DNA of 64,000 nt from Hetaerina americana. Taxonomy: Eukaryota; Arthropoda; Insecta; Odonata; Calopterygidae. Below the pieces are notes generated by a model. That model worked only from the letters and a program-made list of their open reading frames with translations. It did no database searches and had not been told where the DNA came from. The stretch's first letter is position 1. Every line of letters begins with the position of its first letter. Location: assembly GCA_022747635.1 (NCBI GenBank), contig JAKTNV010000001.1, positions 35,665,351-35,729,350 of the forward strand, in the 5' to 3' direction. Made by a program: the position numbers and the translations under genes. Positions 38,001 to 51,500 of this stretch are shown here, piece after piece.

Positions 38001-39534
38001 TATGATACAGTTAAATGACAATTTTCTCATATTTTTAATTAGGGTATCATTTTATTGGAAAAATGGTTCTTTCATCTTAAAGGTTATTTATGTAAATCAT
38101 TACTCTTCTCTTATATCGGTAGTGGCCACTTAGGACCGATCGTTTTTTAGCAGTTTTAACGTGTTTCCTACATGCAGGTTGCCTCTTTGATAAATTAAAC
38201 GAAACGAAATTCCCCATCCCATTTTTCAAATACTTTTCTGCATTTGTCTACACCTGAACATTTGCAGGTCTATAATTTAAGAATTCCTATTCGTTCCTAT
38301 CCCACTGCAACAAATTCACTCCAAGAAAACAGAAATGTAAGGAACTTAAAATTATTGAAAACTACGGTAACGATCCACTTAGTCCATTGTGGGAATCTTC
38401 ATCCCATGCTCTCTCGAATAAATTTTAAAATTATAAATAGATTAGCTTATCAAACGAAGATTCCTATAATTCTTTATTTCCGCGTTTGCATTCAGTAGTC
38501 GATTATTATTGAAATAAGTGGTAAATGAAATTCACGCTCACGATAAATTCCAAAACGCAGGCAAATGTATGATGAATGTTAAGTTGAGAAACCCTTCAAC
38601 GGTTCTCCGAAAGGGAGGGAAAAAGGGAAGAAGACATAGGACCAATCGATGGAGTTGGTCTGCCAGTCCGTAGGAGATGGGCGGATGAGGTGTTATTCTT
38701 CCTTACCACCCAATATCAAAAGGTTTTAAAAAAATATTTCAAAATAAAAATTACCAATCTCGATGGCTGTCTGTCAAGTGGACCTCTCTCGAGAACTTAG
38801 CACGGGTCCCCCTCCGATCCAACCCTCCTTTCCTCCAACTAAAGCGCGCAGCGAATGGGACATAAAGGGGAACGCTTGAACTGGAAAAAAAGGGTCAACG
38901 TGCATGGTGTGGGGGTGGGGGACGCGACACGAGTCCCCCGTTTTGAACCACACTCCGGCATTATTCCGAAGGACGTCCTCTCCATCTCTCTCTCTCTCTC
39001 CGCTCCCAATTCTGCTACATTCACCCGCTCCCCCATTCAACCGGGGGCGCCTCAGTCCGCCCGATCGGTCCTCGCCCCATTTCCTCGGGAGAATGGTAAA
39101 CTTGCGAAGGGGCGTTTGGGGGCGGAGGGCATGCTGAAGAATTTTTACGTGGGGGAGAGGCAGTGAATTTCTCGCGGCGCTGCCAACCCGACTTTTTATT
39201 CTTTTTTTTTGGGCACTTCCGTATGCAGACTTCAAAATTACCTCGTGCGGATACGGAAGCACCAGTACCACCGTTTGCAAACTGTTGAAGGAGGAATACG
39301 TAGTTCGCTCACAAAAAATCCACCGCAATGATCCACAAGGACGCGCGGTAGGAGAGCTAGGGCATGCCCCAGCCCACCAGCCCTGTGAAACAGAAGGTAA
39401 AGAAATTGGCGAAGAGGGAATGTGTTTTAGCGTGTCAGTCCTTCTCTCTTACCTCGAAGGCAAAACGCATTCTATAACCTAAGCTTATTTATATAAACAT
39501 AATCAAATTAAATAAACAGTAATGAAATAAAGAA

Positions 39535-40370
39535 GATGAGTGAAACAGGGACTCCAATCTTATTCAACTTGTTCATAGAACAATGCAACTATGAAAGTAG
39601 GTACAAAATACATTAAATCAATAGGAAGGTGAATAACATGTTTGAGGTTCTGAGAATATCTCCACCATAGGAAACTCACATTAAATACGATGTGAAACAT
39701 AAAAATATTAAAGATATTTATTGAGTGAATAAAGAAAATTGTAAGTATTGAAGAAATATTACGTAAATAATCAAAGAGAGAGAGCTCCCAAATGACAATG
39801 TATCTGTCAAAGGTAAAATAAGTGTAACATTGGAATCATTGCCGAAAAAAGATATACGTGAAGGAAATCATACAAATGTTGAATAGCAACTGCGGAAAAT
39901 GCTTCTCAAAAAAAAGAAGGGCCTACTGACAGACAAAAATATTTACGTATATGGCGGAAATAATATTTTCAACTCATTTGGAGCTTAATACAGTAGGTAG
40001 TGAAAGGTGTACCGTAGACGCGCGGGAAAAGAAAAAGCTAGAATCCGATATGTGGTTTTGGAGGAAATTGAAAAGCCAAAGTCGATTGGAAAAGAACTCG
40101 AATGACAATGTGTTAAAGGAAATAAATGAGAGGAGAAGACAGTTTAACGAAAGAGAAAAAATAATGGCAAAACTTATTGGGCACACGTTAAGACAAAATC
40201 TTTAATTCAGAAATATATTGGAAAGATAAGTACTAATGAAAAGGAATGAGGAAAACCTTAATTTTTTTCATAAAGGACATTAAGAACAAAGGGGACTTCG
40301 GAGTCTTAAGAAGAACTACAAAAACCTGACAAAGGAGGATGAATGGTTGCAGCAAGGTTTGAAAATTTAG
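39535..40370 (+). mobile_element. LINE ORF2 relic, badly decayed
   Basis: Begins with TPILFNLFIEQ (the block after the QG turn of RTs), loses frame several times, then from 39951 shows KKLESDMWFWRKL, VLKEINERRR and MAKLIGHTLRQN, followed in another frame by KEDEWLQQGL. These are the C-terminal blocks (LESFEMWCWRR, IGHILR, EWLQR) of craniofacial-development-protein-2-like LINEs. Clearly inactive. Confidence 0.75.
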
Positions 40371-41589
40371 AAGTTTATGATAACGCAATTGGATCCTTAA
40401 TGCTATCTCTCATTCCAATAACCAGGAGCTAGGATTTCTTAATATCGCCAGAAACCTCGGTAGGCAATATCGGTTACTTGGATATTAAATTTAATCTTGA
40501 GACGACCCCTCTTTCGTCAAGAGATTTCATTTCCATATTTTCGATTAATGTGCAACTTTAGTGTTTAAATTGTTTTTACCAGCATTTCATATAATCACTG
40601 GATCCTGAAATGAGTCCCCAATCATGATAGTGCCAGCTGAAGATGGTAATAGGCGAAATGCTAAAAACGTGATGTCAAGGGAGGAAAATGATTAAAATTT
40701 CGATGGAATTAAGGGCGGTAGAATGTATGCCGAGCTGAATGAGTTCTATCAATTGTTCGTATAGGGATTATGAATATGTTTTGTCATTTTAGTTAGGGCT
40801 TAAGTGTACAGTAGCGTGTAGGTAGTAGCGTCATAAATCCACCCTAACCCGGTAGACTATTGGTACACATTACACACCCTACTTTACGCTACACATGGGT
40901 GACCCTAACGAAGACAATTAACATTGCTTCCACCAGCAGAACTCTATGGGTTACAGGGACAAGCAAGCCCTTCCAACTAGTAAAGGTTGCAATCCATGGG
41001 TAGGGGACTTCGTAATACGAGATTTCAATTACCTTTGAAATCATGTCCAGCTGTGGTAGTGCAGCTTTTTCGAAGTTCTGAGAGGCGAGAAAGAGAATCA
41101 GTAAATCGTCGCAAATTGACTTCTAAATTCATTCTGACGAGCGGGCAATGGAATTATTAGAATGTAAAAAAAAATCATCTCATGCTGTGAAAATCACCAC
41201 TGTGTTCAATCTTCAAACGCGGGGGTATCATTCCCAAAGGGAAGTAAATGACGGGCGGATCTCAATTGATAGTCAGGGATTGTGAAATTCGATTGCAGGT
41301 GGAATAGTAGGGACACTGCCACTGCAGTATTGGGTGTCGCATAAAATATTTCTGCATACAGAACATGAATTTCTACCTTCAATACTTCACCTTAGAGCAT
41401 CTATATACTCGTACGCTTGAAATGATTTTTGTTGCTTTTAGTCGATACATGAGTTCCATTTGATGAGCATGTAAAAGATTTCCAATTCAGGCTTTTCAGC
41501 ACAACGCGGATACGCGGCAAATATTACGGAAATTCCTTTGTATATTCAGATAATTTTCGGAGCACATACATTCACAAGAGTAAAATAAC

Positions 41590-41731
41590 ATCAAATGAAA
41601 GAGAGAACTTACTTTTCCGCGGAATTAATCCTCATAATAAATTTGTAACTGATGATACCACATCATGGCGAAACGCGTTGTATCAAACCAAATTAATTCC
41701 GTGGAAATGTGCGATCTCTCTTTCATTTGAT
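41590..41731. repeat. Inverted repeat (40-bp arms) enclosing a hammerhead-like core
   Basis: Arms 41590-41629 and 41692-41731 pair with few mismatches (outer ATCAAATGAAAGAGAGA, inner GGAATTAAT). The 62-bp centre holds an exact CTGATGA at 41649-41655, a possible short CCA/TGG stem and GAAAC at 41670-41674, then GTA at 41680-41682. That order is the hammerhead ribozyme core order. Probably the terminal part of a Penelope-like element; no RT seen nearby. Confidence 0.75.
41645..41688 (+). ncRNA. Hammerhead ribozyme-like motif (candidate)
   Basis: Exact CTGATGA box, a possible stem II (CCA with TGG around a CATCA loop, with unpaired TA and C beside it), a GAAA box, then a minimal stem III (A-C with G-T around GCGTT) ending in GTA, an allowed NUH cleavage triplet. 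Stem I would be TTTG with CAAA, offset by unpaired bases. Very short stem III is typical of Penelope-encoded hammerheads. Stem II and stem I are weak, so activity is doubtful. Confidence 0.4.
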
Positions 41732-44700
41732 GGGCACACAAAACTTCCACGAAGTGAGGCCTGATCCTGGAAGGTTTATTAATAAAGTACAAATTTTGAA
41801 CTAGTAAATATTGAATGTTAAAGAGCGATGATATATCTATCTAAATTTTATCTGCAATAGCATGAGAATTCGATAACATAGTTTGCAACAATCCGTCAAA
41901 CATTCGATAAAATCCGCAGGTGGCTTAATTCGACATTAGATTTGGTGTGAGAAATAAATCCCCAAGATTGGCTCCAGATGTCTTCGTGCCAGAGGTCGAT
42001 TTAAATAAAATCTGATTAAAGCTACGAATGCGCGAACTGGCTGCGAATATTTTGAACGCCAAATCTGACTTGATCGACGAAAACCAAAAAAAAAGATGTC
42101 GTTATGGCCTGTGACAAAAAAATGAAAAACTGCTCGAAAACATTAATTGAGACAAAAAGTGGCTCGAAAATTCGTATCCATGTGTATTTTATGTGCAACT
42201 CCTTCAGTAACTAAGCAGTCTTAACTCTTTCATCGTAAAAAATTTATTTCACACCATTGTTGCTTGGCCAATCTCAACGAAATATTTTTCTTTACCATCC
42301 GGTTATGACTGGTGTATTTATTAATTAGCCCAGAAGGGACATACTATCCAACGTAAAAATAAACGGACAAATTTCCACAAAGAAATCGTGGGTTCAGAAC
42401 ATAACAGTCGCTTATGAAATGGTCATTCCAGTTGCGAACAGTTGGCAGGAAGATTGATTGATTGAAGGCGAATGGAAATATAGTAAGAAACCTTTTCAAC
42501 TCTGAACCATTTATCTCCTCCTGGAGGCTATGTTGTATTTTAATGCATGCCTCTTATTTGCCGTTCAAATGAGACCTCACTCCCTTCTTCTGGTGTCCAG
42601 GTGCCCAGAGTTTTAAGGGCACCTTGGACGTGTGTCTTGGTCCACTGTTTCAACGTGATAACTTCGACCTGCCACATTTCTGAATCTCCGCAGAAATTGT
42701 ATTTCGGGGGCTCATCAGGCCATTAAAATGGAAGCCGTGGTAATTTCCACGTCCATTATATAGGCGAACAGCATTTGGTTGTGAATTCGAGAGATATAAA
42801 CACAGAACACAAGACTTAATTAAAGTGTGGGCTGTGAGAGGGGATCATGGTTGCCTTTGAGCCAAAAGCAGGAGATAAGACTATAGTCCTTTTAGAATGT
42901 ATTTTCTCATTTCGTTCGCGGGAGTAAATGAAATATTGACAATGCTCGAGCCTTGTTGTTACTCTGCTTTTAATTCCAACGCCTTCCATGGAAATATTCC
43001 CAGAAATACATGTGAAATTAAAATATTCTGGACTGTTTTTTGCATAAATAAGTGCCTATAGATATTTATACACTCGCAATAATAAAATCATGCGAAGGCA
43101 TTATACACAAACTGGTGTGAATTGCAGCCTGTTTCCACGAACAAATAATAGAAAAACCAATTAAAAAAACCGATAATGCACCCTGTATGCGGAATTATCT
43201 GCTTGTATTAAAATGAACTCAAATTGAAGTGCCACTTCAATATAATAAATTCCAACATGAATTGAATACCAAATAGTATTGTAATCATTTTTTCCTGTTG
43301 TTCGTATTCGATATTTCACTTCATTAACTACTTTTAAAAGTAATTTCAAGTGGTTGGACAAGTAGCAATCGATTAATTCTAGAATTGAGGTGGTAACTCA
43401 AATTTCCCAAAATTCACTTTATAGTGTTTAAATATAAATAAAATGCATGCATACAAACTATAGATCCATGCATATAAATTACATTTTAATGCTCACATTT
43501 ATTTGCTTTTTTCCATCAAGAATTCATTAGAGAAGAGTTTGGTTTTTACAAAAGTTGATCTCTTTTCTCTCATTCTTTTAATTAAGTGGGAACAATGTAT
43601 TTTGAAAGGAATTTTTATTTCTTATTCAGGAATGTTATTTAATTTATCTGTAGATAGGTTTCGCTTTTCAAGGTGAAATAACTAAGCGGGATATTTGCTC
43701 AGTTTCGGATTTTGCACTGCACTGAAACGGCAGTGATACAGAATTTTTCAATGATACCATATCGCTTCCTCCAATTAAAGAGATTGGGTGGAAATTCGAC
43801 TCAGCCTTCGCTTTAGTTTCCACAACATGTCTACCGAGATAACATATCCCCGTGATTGACAAGCTCTCGATGGATTAACACTGACACGCTCACCTTTTTC
43901 TCCCTTTCTCTCCTTTTCTCGACACGGAAGCCGCATTCGGAGCCGCTCCCTAGATTCCTTGAAAATTCTCCGGCGACCCAGCCCCGTCAGATCGACTTAT
44001 TGTCTATTATCCTCGGGGGATGGCATTCGGATTACGATCGAGCCGATATCACCCCCGTTTCAACCCCCTCCTCTCTTTCTAGAGGGATGGATGATACGGA
44101 TGAGTGAATGACCTCGAGTGGCAAAACGTGTCCACGGGAGAAGAGCTGGCGAGAGACGAGGCGGTCGCGGTGATTGCCTCGCCAGTATTCCCCTCTCCCT
44201 CTCTATCTCGATGGGATTCGGAATTTCTTCTCGCCTCAACGTCGCCCGCAACACTTCGGAGAGCCTAAACCTCACCCACGCAGAAAAAACGGCCCGGGAG
44301 GAGGACCGTCATTCGCCCGGGCCAGCCCGTGTGGTCCGACCCTGGAACGTTTTCACGCCCAACCCATCATCCCCTCCCCAACTGGAACCAACGCCCGCTC
44401 GCTCTCACGCAAACACATCGTCTGTAAATCCAAATTAAACGCTAGTGGAAAAACCCTGTTGGGCAGTCACCGGAGTGTTTCGTTTTAGGTTGGAAAGTGC
44501 AACCTATGCTCTTTTGACGTCCATCCACATTCCAGCCCGCCACCAGGGTACAAGAGCGTGAATTCAAGGAGGAAATAGAGAAAAGAGACAGCGAGGATGT
44601 GCGGAAATAGAGGAAAACTATAAGAAATGTTTACGTGCGAGGGAGAGTGGTGGTGGGGAATAATAGAAAGGAAAACTATTTTACCTACCCGAGAATTTAT

Positions 44701-47181
44701 TCGAGGAGGCACTCTATCATTCAATGCTTACTAATTATACTCAGTTTCTAGAACCTACCGGTACAGGTATTACCCTTTTCTATTTAGATGGAACAGAGTT
44801 CACTGCGCTCTCTTTGAGTATTATAATGCCGGTGGAATAAGTTTGAACAAAATAACATAGTTTCGCATGCGTAGGAATAACATATGTATATAGGAATGAT
44901 CGTATGGATTCAAATGAAATTACCTTGATAGGGGCTCTCCCTAGGTGAGTTTTATTGATGTATCTACTCTTGTTTTAAGTTTTGCACAGAGACCAGATCT
45001 TTCCAACAATTCAGGGGCTGATCACGGTTGGCAACTGCTTGGAATTGCAAGGCTTGTCCGTGTTCTAAACTTGAATGTGTGGATTTTACACGCTGTTGGG
45101 CTGAGCACCAGTTAACAGGATATCCAGGAAAAAGACTAGTGTTCAGTTCGGTGACGCTCACCGCACCGCCGCACCATCTACAGAATGGCAAGCGTGAGGA
45201 ACGGGAAGAACCTTTGTTCAAGACGAATAAAATAGTACGAACAGACGCCTGAACCTGCGAATGTCACATACTAACTTATTGCATTGTCTATATTATTACA
45301 ATCGAGATTATTTTAAACTATCATCATTGACATTAGAGTATGAAATCATTTTAATCATACGTCTTGATTAATGGTGTATGGCCACAAGAGTTTACATTTT
45401 GTTCTGTTGAAAATAAAAACTAGTACCTAAATAATTCAATCGTGTAAATAGTTTATCATGCTATGTAACATTCAATTTCTCATGCCGTTTCAGTTGTTTC
45501 CTGAAACCAATTCCCAAAGAGTACATAAGTAAGATGAACACGAATTCGATGGTATTTTCAGTTTCATTGTAGACCGCAGTTATTTTAGTCAAATAACTCT
45601 CTAAATAAATGTATTTAAAAGAATGGTAATTTTAAAGAGTCAAAGTATTTCACGTTTAATGATTACATTATAAATGTTTCGCAGATTGGAGCCCATCCCA
45701 TATTTTATTTTTTAGTATGAAGAGCTCCAGCTGGGTTTACGATGAGGAATGCAGGGTTTTTACCAAAAAGGTACTGAAAATTTTCGAGTTTTATTTTTTT
45801 TACATGAAAAAATAATTAAATCGAAATATTTCGAATTCTTAATAAACAAAGACTCCCATAAAAACGAACGTTTTTAAATTCTAATAAAGCGGATGTTGTC
45901 CATTTAACTAAGAGCAACGCCATAAAATGCCTATTAGTTCAACTTTATTACGATCAATAGCGGTTTGTGCCATAGATTGTGGTGACATCGTTCGAATCTT
46001 TTGGAGCGTTCGATACTTATTTGGATACGGAATACAAACCTCCCAATCCCTCTTTTTTTACGCTTGAATTTCCCAAGACTAACATAAATCAGTTTGCACT
46101 GAATTGTATGTATGGATGAACGAATGAATGCACATATCCTGTCTCCGCATAAGCATCTACATAATAAAATGCGTTTTCCTAGTAATCAATCCATTACAAT
46201 ATTTATTAATTTATAAAACCAGAACATTAATCCCCTCTTAATTTTCGAAATTCATGAAACATAGAAGAAATTGTACCACCGTCCCGTGCTCTATGTGGAT
46301 GTCTTTTACCAAAGATTATGCAACTAGTTCCACCTACGTCTGAAGAGTGAATCGGTCGCCGAGATTTCATGAAAATTCCTAACTGAAAATGTAGAAAAAT
46401 TAGTATAGGTTTTCTAGGAATACTGAGTATTCCACAAATTTCCGCGTAAAACTGCCGTGTTCATAAATGCTGCTGGAATAACGTAAACATTCAAAAATTA
46501 AACATCTATTCCATCACTAAAGAGGAATTATGTGAAGCAATATGTACACGAAGTCCTCACCTCTACCCAAATAGCATCCCTATTGCTAACTTTATTATGT
46601 AGACCTACATCATTCCGCAGGTATCCACGGAATCACCTCCTAAGAGCCCTTGTCAAACTTTCCAACGGGCAAGGAAATTCCTATTCCCCTCTCTATAGCC
46701 ATGACTCCACGCCATGCACGTCTGACGGTTACTGCGATCCTAAGGAGATTTGTGTCGCTAAAAATGATATCCGCAAGTAATGGTAAACTTGACTTTAGGA
46801 TTTCAGAACGAGATACTTAATGAAGCCTAGATCCCTTCAAATTTTTCACACTCTCCCTCTCCTTCACTCTCCACTCTTTTCTGAGTCATTTCCGTTTAAT
46901 TTTGTCCAAGTTCTCCCTCCCACAGCCGAAGAAAAGCAGGCAAAATTTCTCGGGTTAACCGGGGGAATGAGAGGGAGACGGGGGAGGGAGAGAGGTAGTA
47001 CCGCGCGCTTGTGGCTGCGTGGCGGCGGGAGCGAGCGAGGAAGGATGATGGAGAATGGCATTGTTGAATTTTTCCCCGGGCCGAGGGTGACGGGGGCGAG
47101 GGGAACGAGGAACGGGAGACCTGGCAGGGACCAAATGAATGCGACGTGGTTAATTAGCATCGGTGAAGCCGTCGTCTCGGT

Positions 47182-47195
47182 GGGGGGGGGGGGGG
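47182..47195. repeat. Run of 14 G in a G-rich block
   Basis: G14 within a purine- and G-rich island (about 46.96-47.4 kb). Similar G12 runs occur at 10111-10122 and 49608-49619, and C10 at 9657-9666. Confidence 0.9.
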
Positions 47196-48379
47196 AGAGC
47201 TAAGTTAGGGAAGGCTTGGGGTTCTGGGGAGGTGGCGGCTTCCATCAGGCAGCTTCCGCGTAAGCGGGGTGGAAGGTAGTCAAGAAGATCGGGACGGACG
47301 GAACGGAAGTGTGGGGGTGACGCTGACGAGGCGAGGGACAAGATGAAGGCCGTGAGACCACACGAGGGACGTTATGGCCCTCGCTTCGGAAGAGGATGTG
47401 AGAGAGGGAGAAAGAGAATTCGATGAAACTCGTGAAAATAAGGCAAGAGGGAGTCACATGGGAGAAGGGAATGTATAAGCAATAATACGGACGCGGATGA
47501 AAAAGCAGGTATTAAGGTGCAGGGAAAGCCTAAAGAGAAATAGAGTTAAAGACAAACACAAGAGGGGGTTATATTATACACGGGAAAAGAAACCACGAAT
47601 TTCTTGCAAGATTCTTAAGAATAGAAGGTTATTACGAAATACCGGCTATGTTGAGACAGATACACAGGGTCAAATAATGGGGTGAACTGTGAAGCGAAAT
47701 GGTTAACATTTCCTCATTCATTAACGATTTGAAATAACAATAACAATGTGACAACTGTACACCAATGGGGTGCACTTGTGAATGGGTCATCTAAAACTTG
47801 TAGATTATATGCAGTATTCAGTAGTGGATCTCTGTATTTGAGGAATATCTCGTTCGGTGCTTCTAATAATTCATCATTTTGTATTCAATTAAATATCACG
47901 TTTAGGTACTCTAAAATACGGTTAAAGACGAGAACCAAAAATTGATACAAGTTCATCGAACAGCACTCAAATATTTTCAACTCATCAGTGATTTTTTAAA
48001 TATTTGCTGTCAGTAATTACAAAATATTTTTTGAAGAGGCATTGAAGCGTCCGGAGCAATTAAAAGAAAGTTTGAAGAAATTATTAGATCAATGCATGTC
48101 TGAAGGTCTGAATCTCAAATTAGAATAAGCAATAAATTCCATTGGAAAGAAAATTCGAAGAATATAAATGAAATATTGAAATGAATATAGTATTTACCAT
48201 ATTTGTGGAGCGAAAACTGGGGTTTCTTTGAACCGACAATTTTATTACAGGAAACTAAGTCACGTGAAGTATCTTCATGCGCTATGTGGCATTGTAACTA
48301 ATAATTTGTTAGTTAGACGGGACAATAGCAGGAAAAAAATGGGAGCATATGCCCTCCATGAGCTCAAGCCACAGAGCAC

Positions 48380-48500
48380 TCTTGAGGCAAGGGGATGCGC
48401 ACCATAGGGACTCGTCATGTGCCCGGAACTAGCGAGAAGCAGGATTCGAGCTCGCGTCTCGTCGAGTGCGCCAGGCAACAGGTTAACCAGAGCGAGTCTC
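48380..48500 (-). repeat. tRNA-like sequence, possible SINE head
   Basis: The minus strand reads GACTCGCTCTGGTTAACCTG, then GCCTGGCGCACTCGACGAGA and a B-box-like GAGCTCGAATCC. T-arm pairing is imperfect (four of five). No intact tRNA cloverleaf and no second copy seen. Confidence 0.3.
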
Positions 48501-51500
48501 CCGTGGACGAGACAAGGCGGCGCAGCGGATGGAGGAGGGAAGAGTTGGGAGGGGGAGGAGGAGAGCGGAAGGAAGGATAAGAGATTGGGAATGAAAGTGT
48601 GCGCTGGCAGGGGGAGGGTGGAGGTAGCAGAGCGATTCGATAAAATTCACGTTGGTGCCATTTCATGTGGGAAGGTCGCTGATTAGTAGAAGTAAATAAT
48701 GGGTTAATAGAGGTCCTGAAAACACAAAATAATGCAATGTAAACGCGTCACATACGAGTTTACTATTCGTATATTCATGACCAGCGTATCGAGTCCTAAA
48801 ATGTTCATGTAGGACGTGACGAAAAACTCACGCATAACTGTCCATGTGGACGATTAATCATGTCCTGATCCGTACACTTACGAACCGACTTGTTCCTGTG
48901 TTTCAATTGCTGCATTTCACGCGACGCTATGTGATGACGCTATATATATAAACATTTTTGAAAGTAAGACTGATACGATATTCACATGTTATAAGGCGAG
49001 GATCTACGACAAAAAGAAAGCGTAACTGTGCTAAATACACGTTAAGACGAAATACTTAAATGAGTGTGAAGTAGGGAGCTCTCGCGGTTGCCACCAGGAT
49101 TTACCAATCCATGTCATGAGAGATGACAACATTCAATCAATAAACCAGTGTATCGCCGATAGTGTTCTAATCGGTCCACTAACCAACTAACCGAAAGAGG
49201 AAAAATCGGGAAAACTACCAATGAATTGAGGATGCTCTGTACGACCGCGGATTTCCTCGATTATTTGGGTAAACTATCTAAACCCAAGTAACATTACCCA
49301 ACCACTAACAGACCTACTAATACCTACTAATTCAAAGAACAAAACCAGTATTTAAACGCTGGGGAAGGAAAATCCCACGTGGAGGACCTCGACAAACAGC
49401 TTGAGGAAGAGGAATTTAATGGACGGAGGGACATCGACTGAATTCCTCCCAAGTATTTGACGCTTCGGTGAATACGGAACAGATTTTGGGCCCCTCGCGT
49501 AACGGGCCTCCAGGGCGCATAAAAACGTAGGCAGAGCAGGGGAGGGTTTATCGTTGGGAAGAACCGGCATAACGCCCGAAGGAAACGTCTCAAGTTGCCT
49601 GCGATCCGGGGGGGGGGGGAGCTGGGCGCAAATGCTTTTCTAACCGCCTGAACGAGGTCCACAAGGCGATAAAAATTGCCCTGCGGCGGATGCGGAAAGA
49701 GCGGATGGAAGTGGGAGGAGGCGGATGCCGGACAGGCGGGAGGAGAAGAAGGGGTTGCGGAGAAAGTCGGGGTCGGGAAGGGAGAAAGATGAGAGGGGGG
49801 GAGGGAAATGAGGAAGGGAGCGTGTCAAAAGGAGTTCAGATGCGACATGAGATCAAGGCCATGGCTTGGATGCGAAAGAGGGGAAAGGAAAGGATCATGC
49901 GCCAAAATGGAGAACGGGTGACGGATGAGAAAGGAGGAAGATCCGAGGGAAAGGAAAAGGAGGAGGAGGGACCCAGCTAGTTTCGCAGTCAGACAGGAGC
50001 TGCATTGCAATAAAACTATATGGGGATCAATTACACAATACGCGAGATAATAACTCTGGACGGAAGTGTCTCCAGTCGTTCAATTTGCACTCAACTAGAC
50101 CACTCTTAGGGAATTGCAATATGTAAGCATTAAGATATTTATATCCGTTCGATATATTTAGAAAAATGCTTGAGGTGAGTGAAAACTAAAATTTGAGTAA
50201 GCCACAATAAACGTGATCGCTGAGCATTACCATTGCACATTTATTAGGAGTAGGTACACAAACTAATGCATGACATATTCGACACTACGCCCAGTTCTTG
50301 CTGAGGCCGATCATACGTTTTTCCATGCTCAAAAACACCCTTCTGCTTTGAATTCCAAGCTTGTTAATAGTTACTTGTCAATCGGTTCCCCGCTTACGGA
50401 TATAAATTATTTGCCTGAGGTTCCAATTGGTAAAATAAAACTACCAATACTTAAACTAGGTCTAATTTTACTACTAAGATTGACATTTCAATTTTAATTA
50501 TTTGGGATTATTATTCTTACAACCATTGATTTTATTATCAAACTGATTTACATAAGCATATGTATTATGAGATCACAGAAAGGGAATAGATTATTAGTAC
50601 GTTTATATTTTAGCTAAAATTCAATTAAAACAATTTTATCAAATTCATCGATTGTTGCGTGAAATGTGTCCCATTCTGAAATTAAATGTGGAGAGAAAAG
50701 TAAGTCGTCTGGTTTCCATTCTTAAATGATAAGAAGTTTCCTTATTTATACCAACGCACCGATTTCCATTCGATGGAGATAGGCAGAGCTCTTTTAAAAA
50801 CTTCTACGAGATGTACAAACTATGAGTTCGATCCTGTTTCAGAATGCGTTACTGCTATGCTAGAAATTTATAATGTTACGCTATGGTTTAACTACAGCCA
50901 TAAAGGGTGGATTGATTCAAACTTTGGTGCGGGCCCTTGCTCGAAATGCGAGTTTCGGATTATGATTCAACATCAATGGAATCAAAGTGAAAAATGAAAT
51001 AAACCATCAAAGCACTCACTCAATAAGAGGCATGGTCCGCATGCATGGATACTGACGTGAGTTTTCCCCATGAGAAAGTCACTGATCAATGAGTGAAACA
51101 GCAATTTTTTTCCTCTTCAACCAGAGGGACACGTTTTCTCCTTGCCTGTATTCCCAGAGTGAAGCGGGAGGAAGAAAATAAACCAATTGTTCTGCCTCCT
51201 AATATGACCTAAAGGGATAGGCGATAGTGAAAAAATATCGGTGTATCGAATATCGGATTATTTCGAAATTGTCGTTCTGTCCGACAAGAATATCGCGAAA
51301 CAATACCGATAGGTATATATATATAAAGAGGGAAAATTTTCATGCGAATAAGGTGTTCGCATTGATCGCTGGATAACAACTTTCTCATATACTATCATGT
51401 ACACAATAAAGATAACCAAATAGAGAGAACGTTGTCAGAATATATAATATATGCAAAATGATACATTTTAATCTCACATTTCATCACCCGGGGCCAGGAT

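Noticed and set aside
38774..39328. 184-codon minus-strand open frame
   Set aside because: Falls in a GC-rich, CT-repeat-containing island; translations in several frames are equally open and none looks like a protein family.
46532..46780. 82-codon plus-strand frame ending in a short cysteine cluster
   Set aside because: Only four cysteines, no signal peptide, no family pattern.
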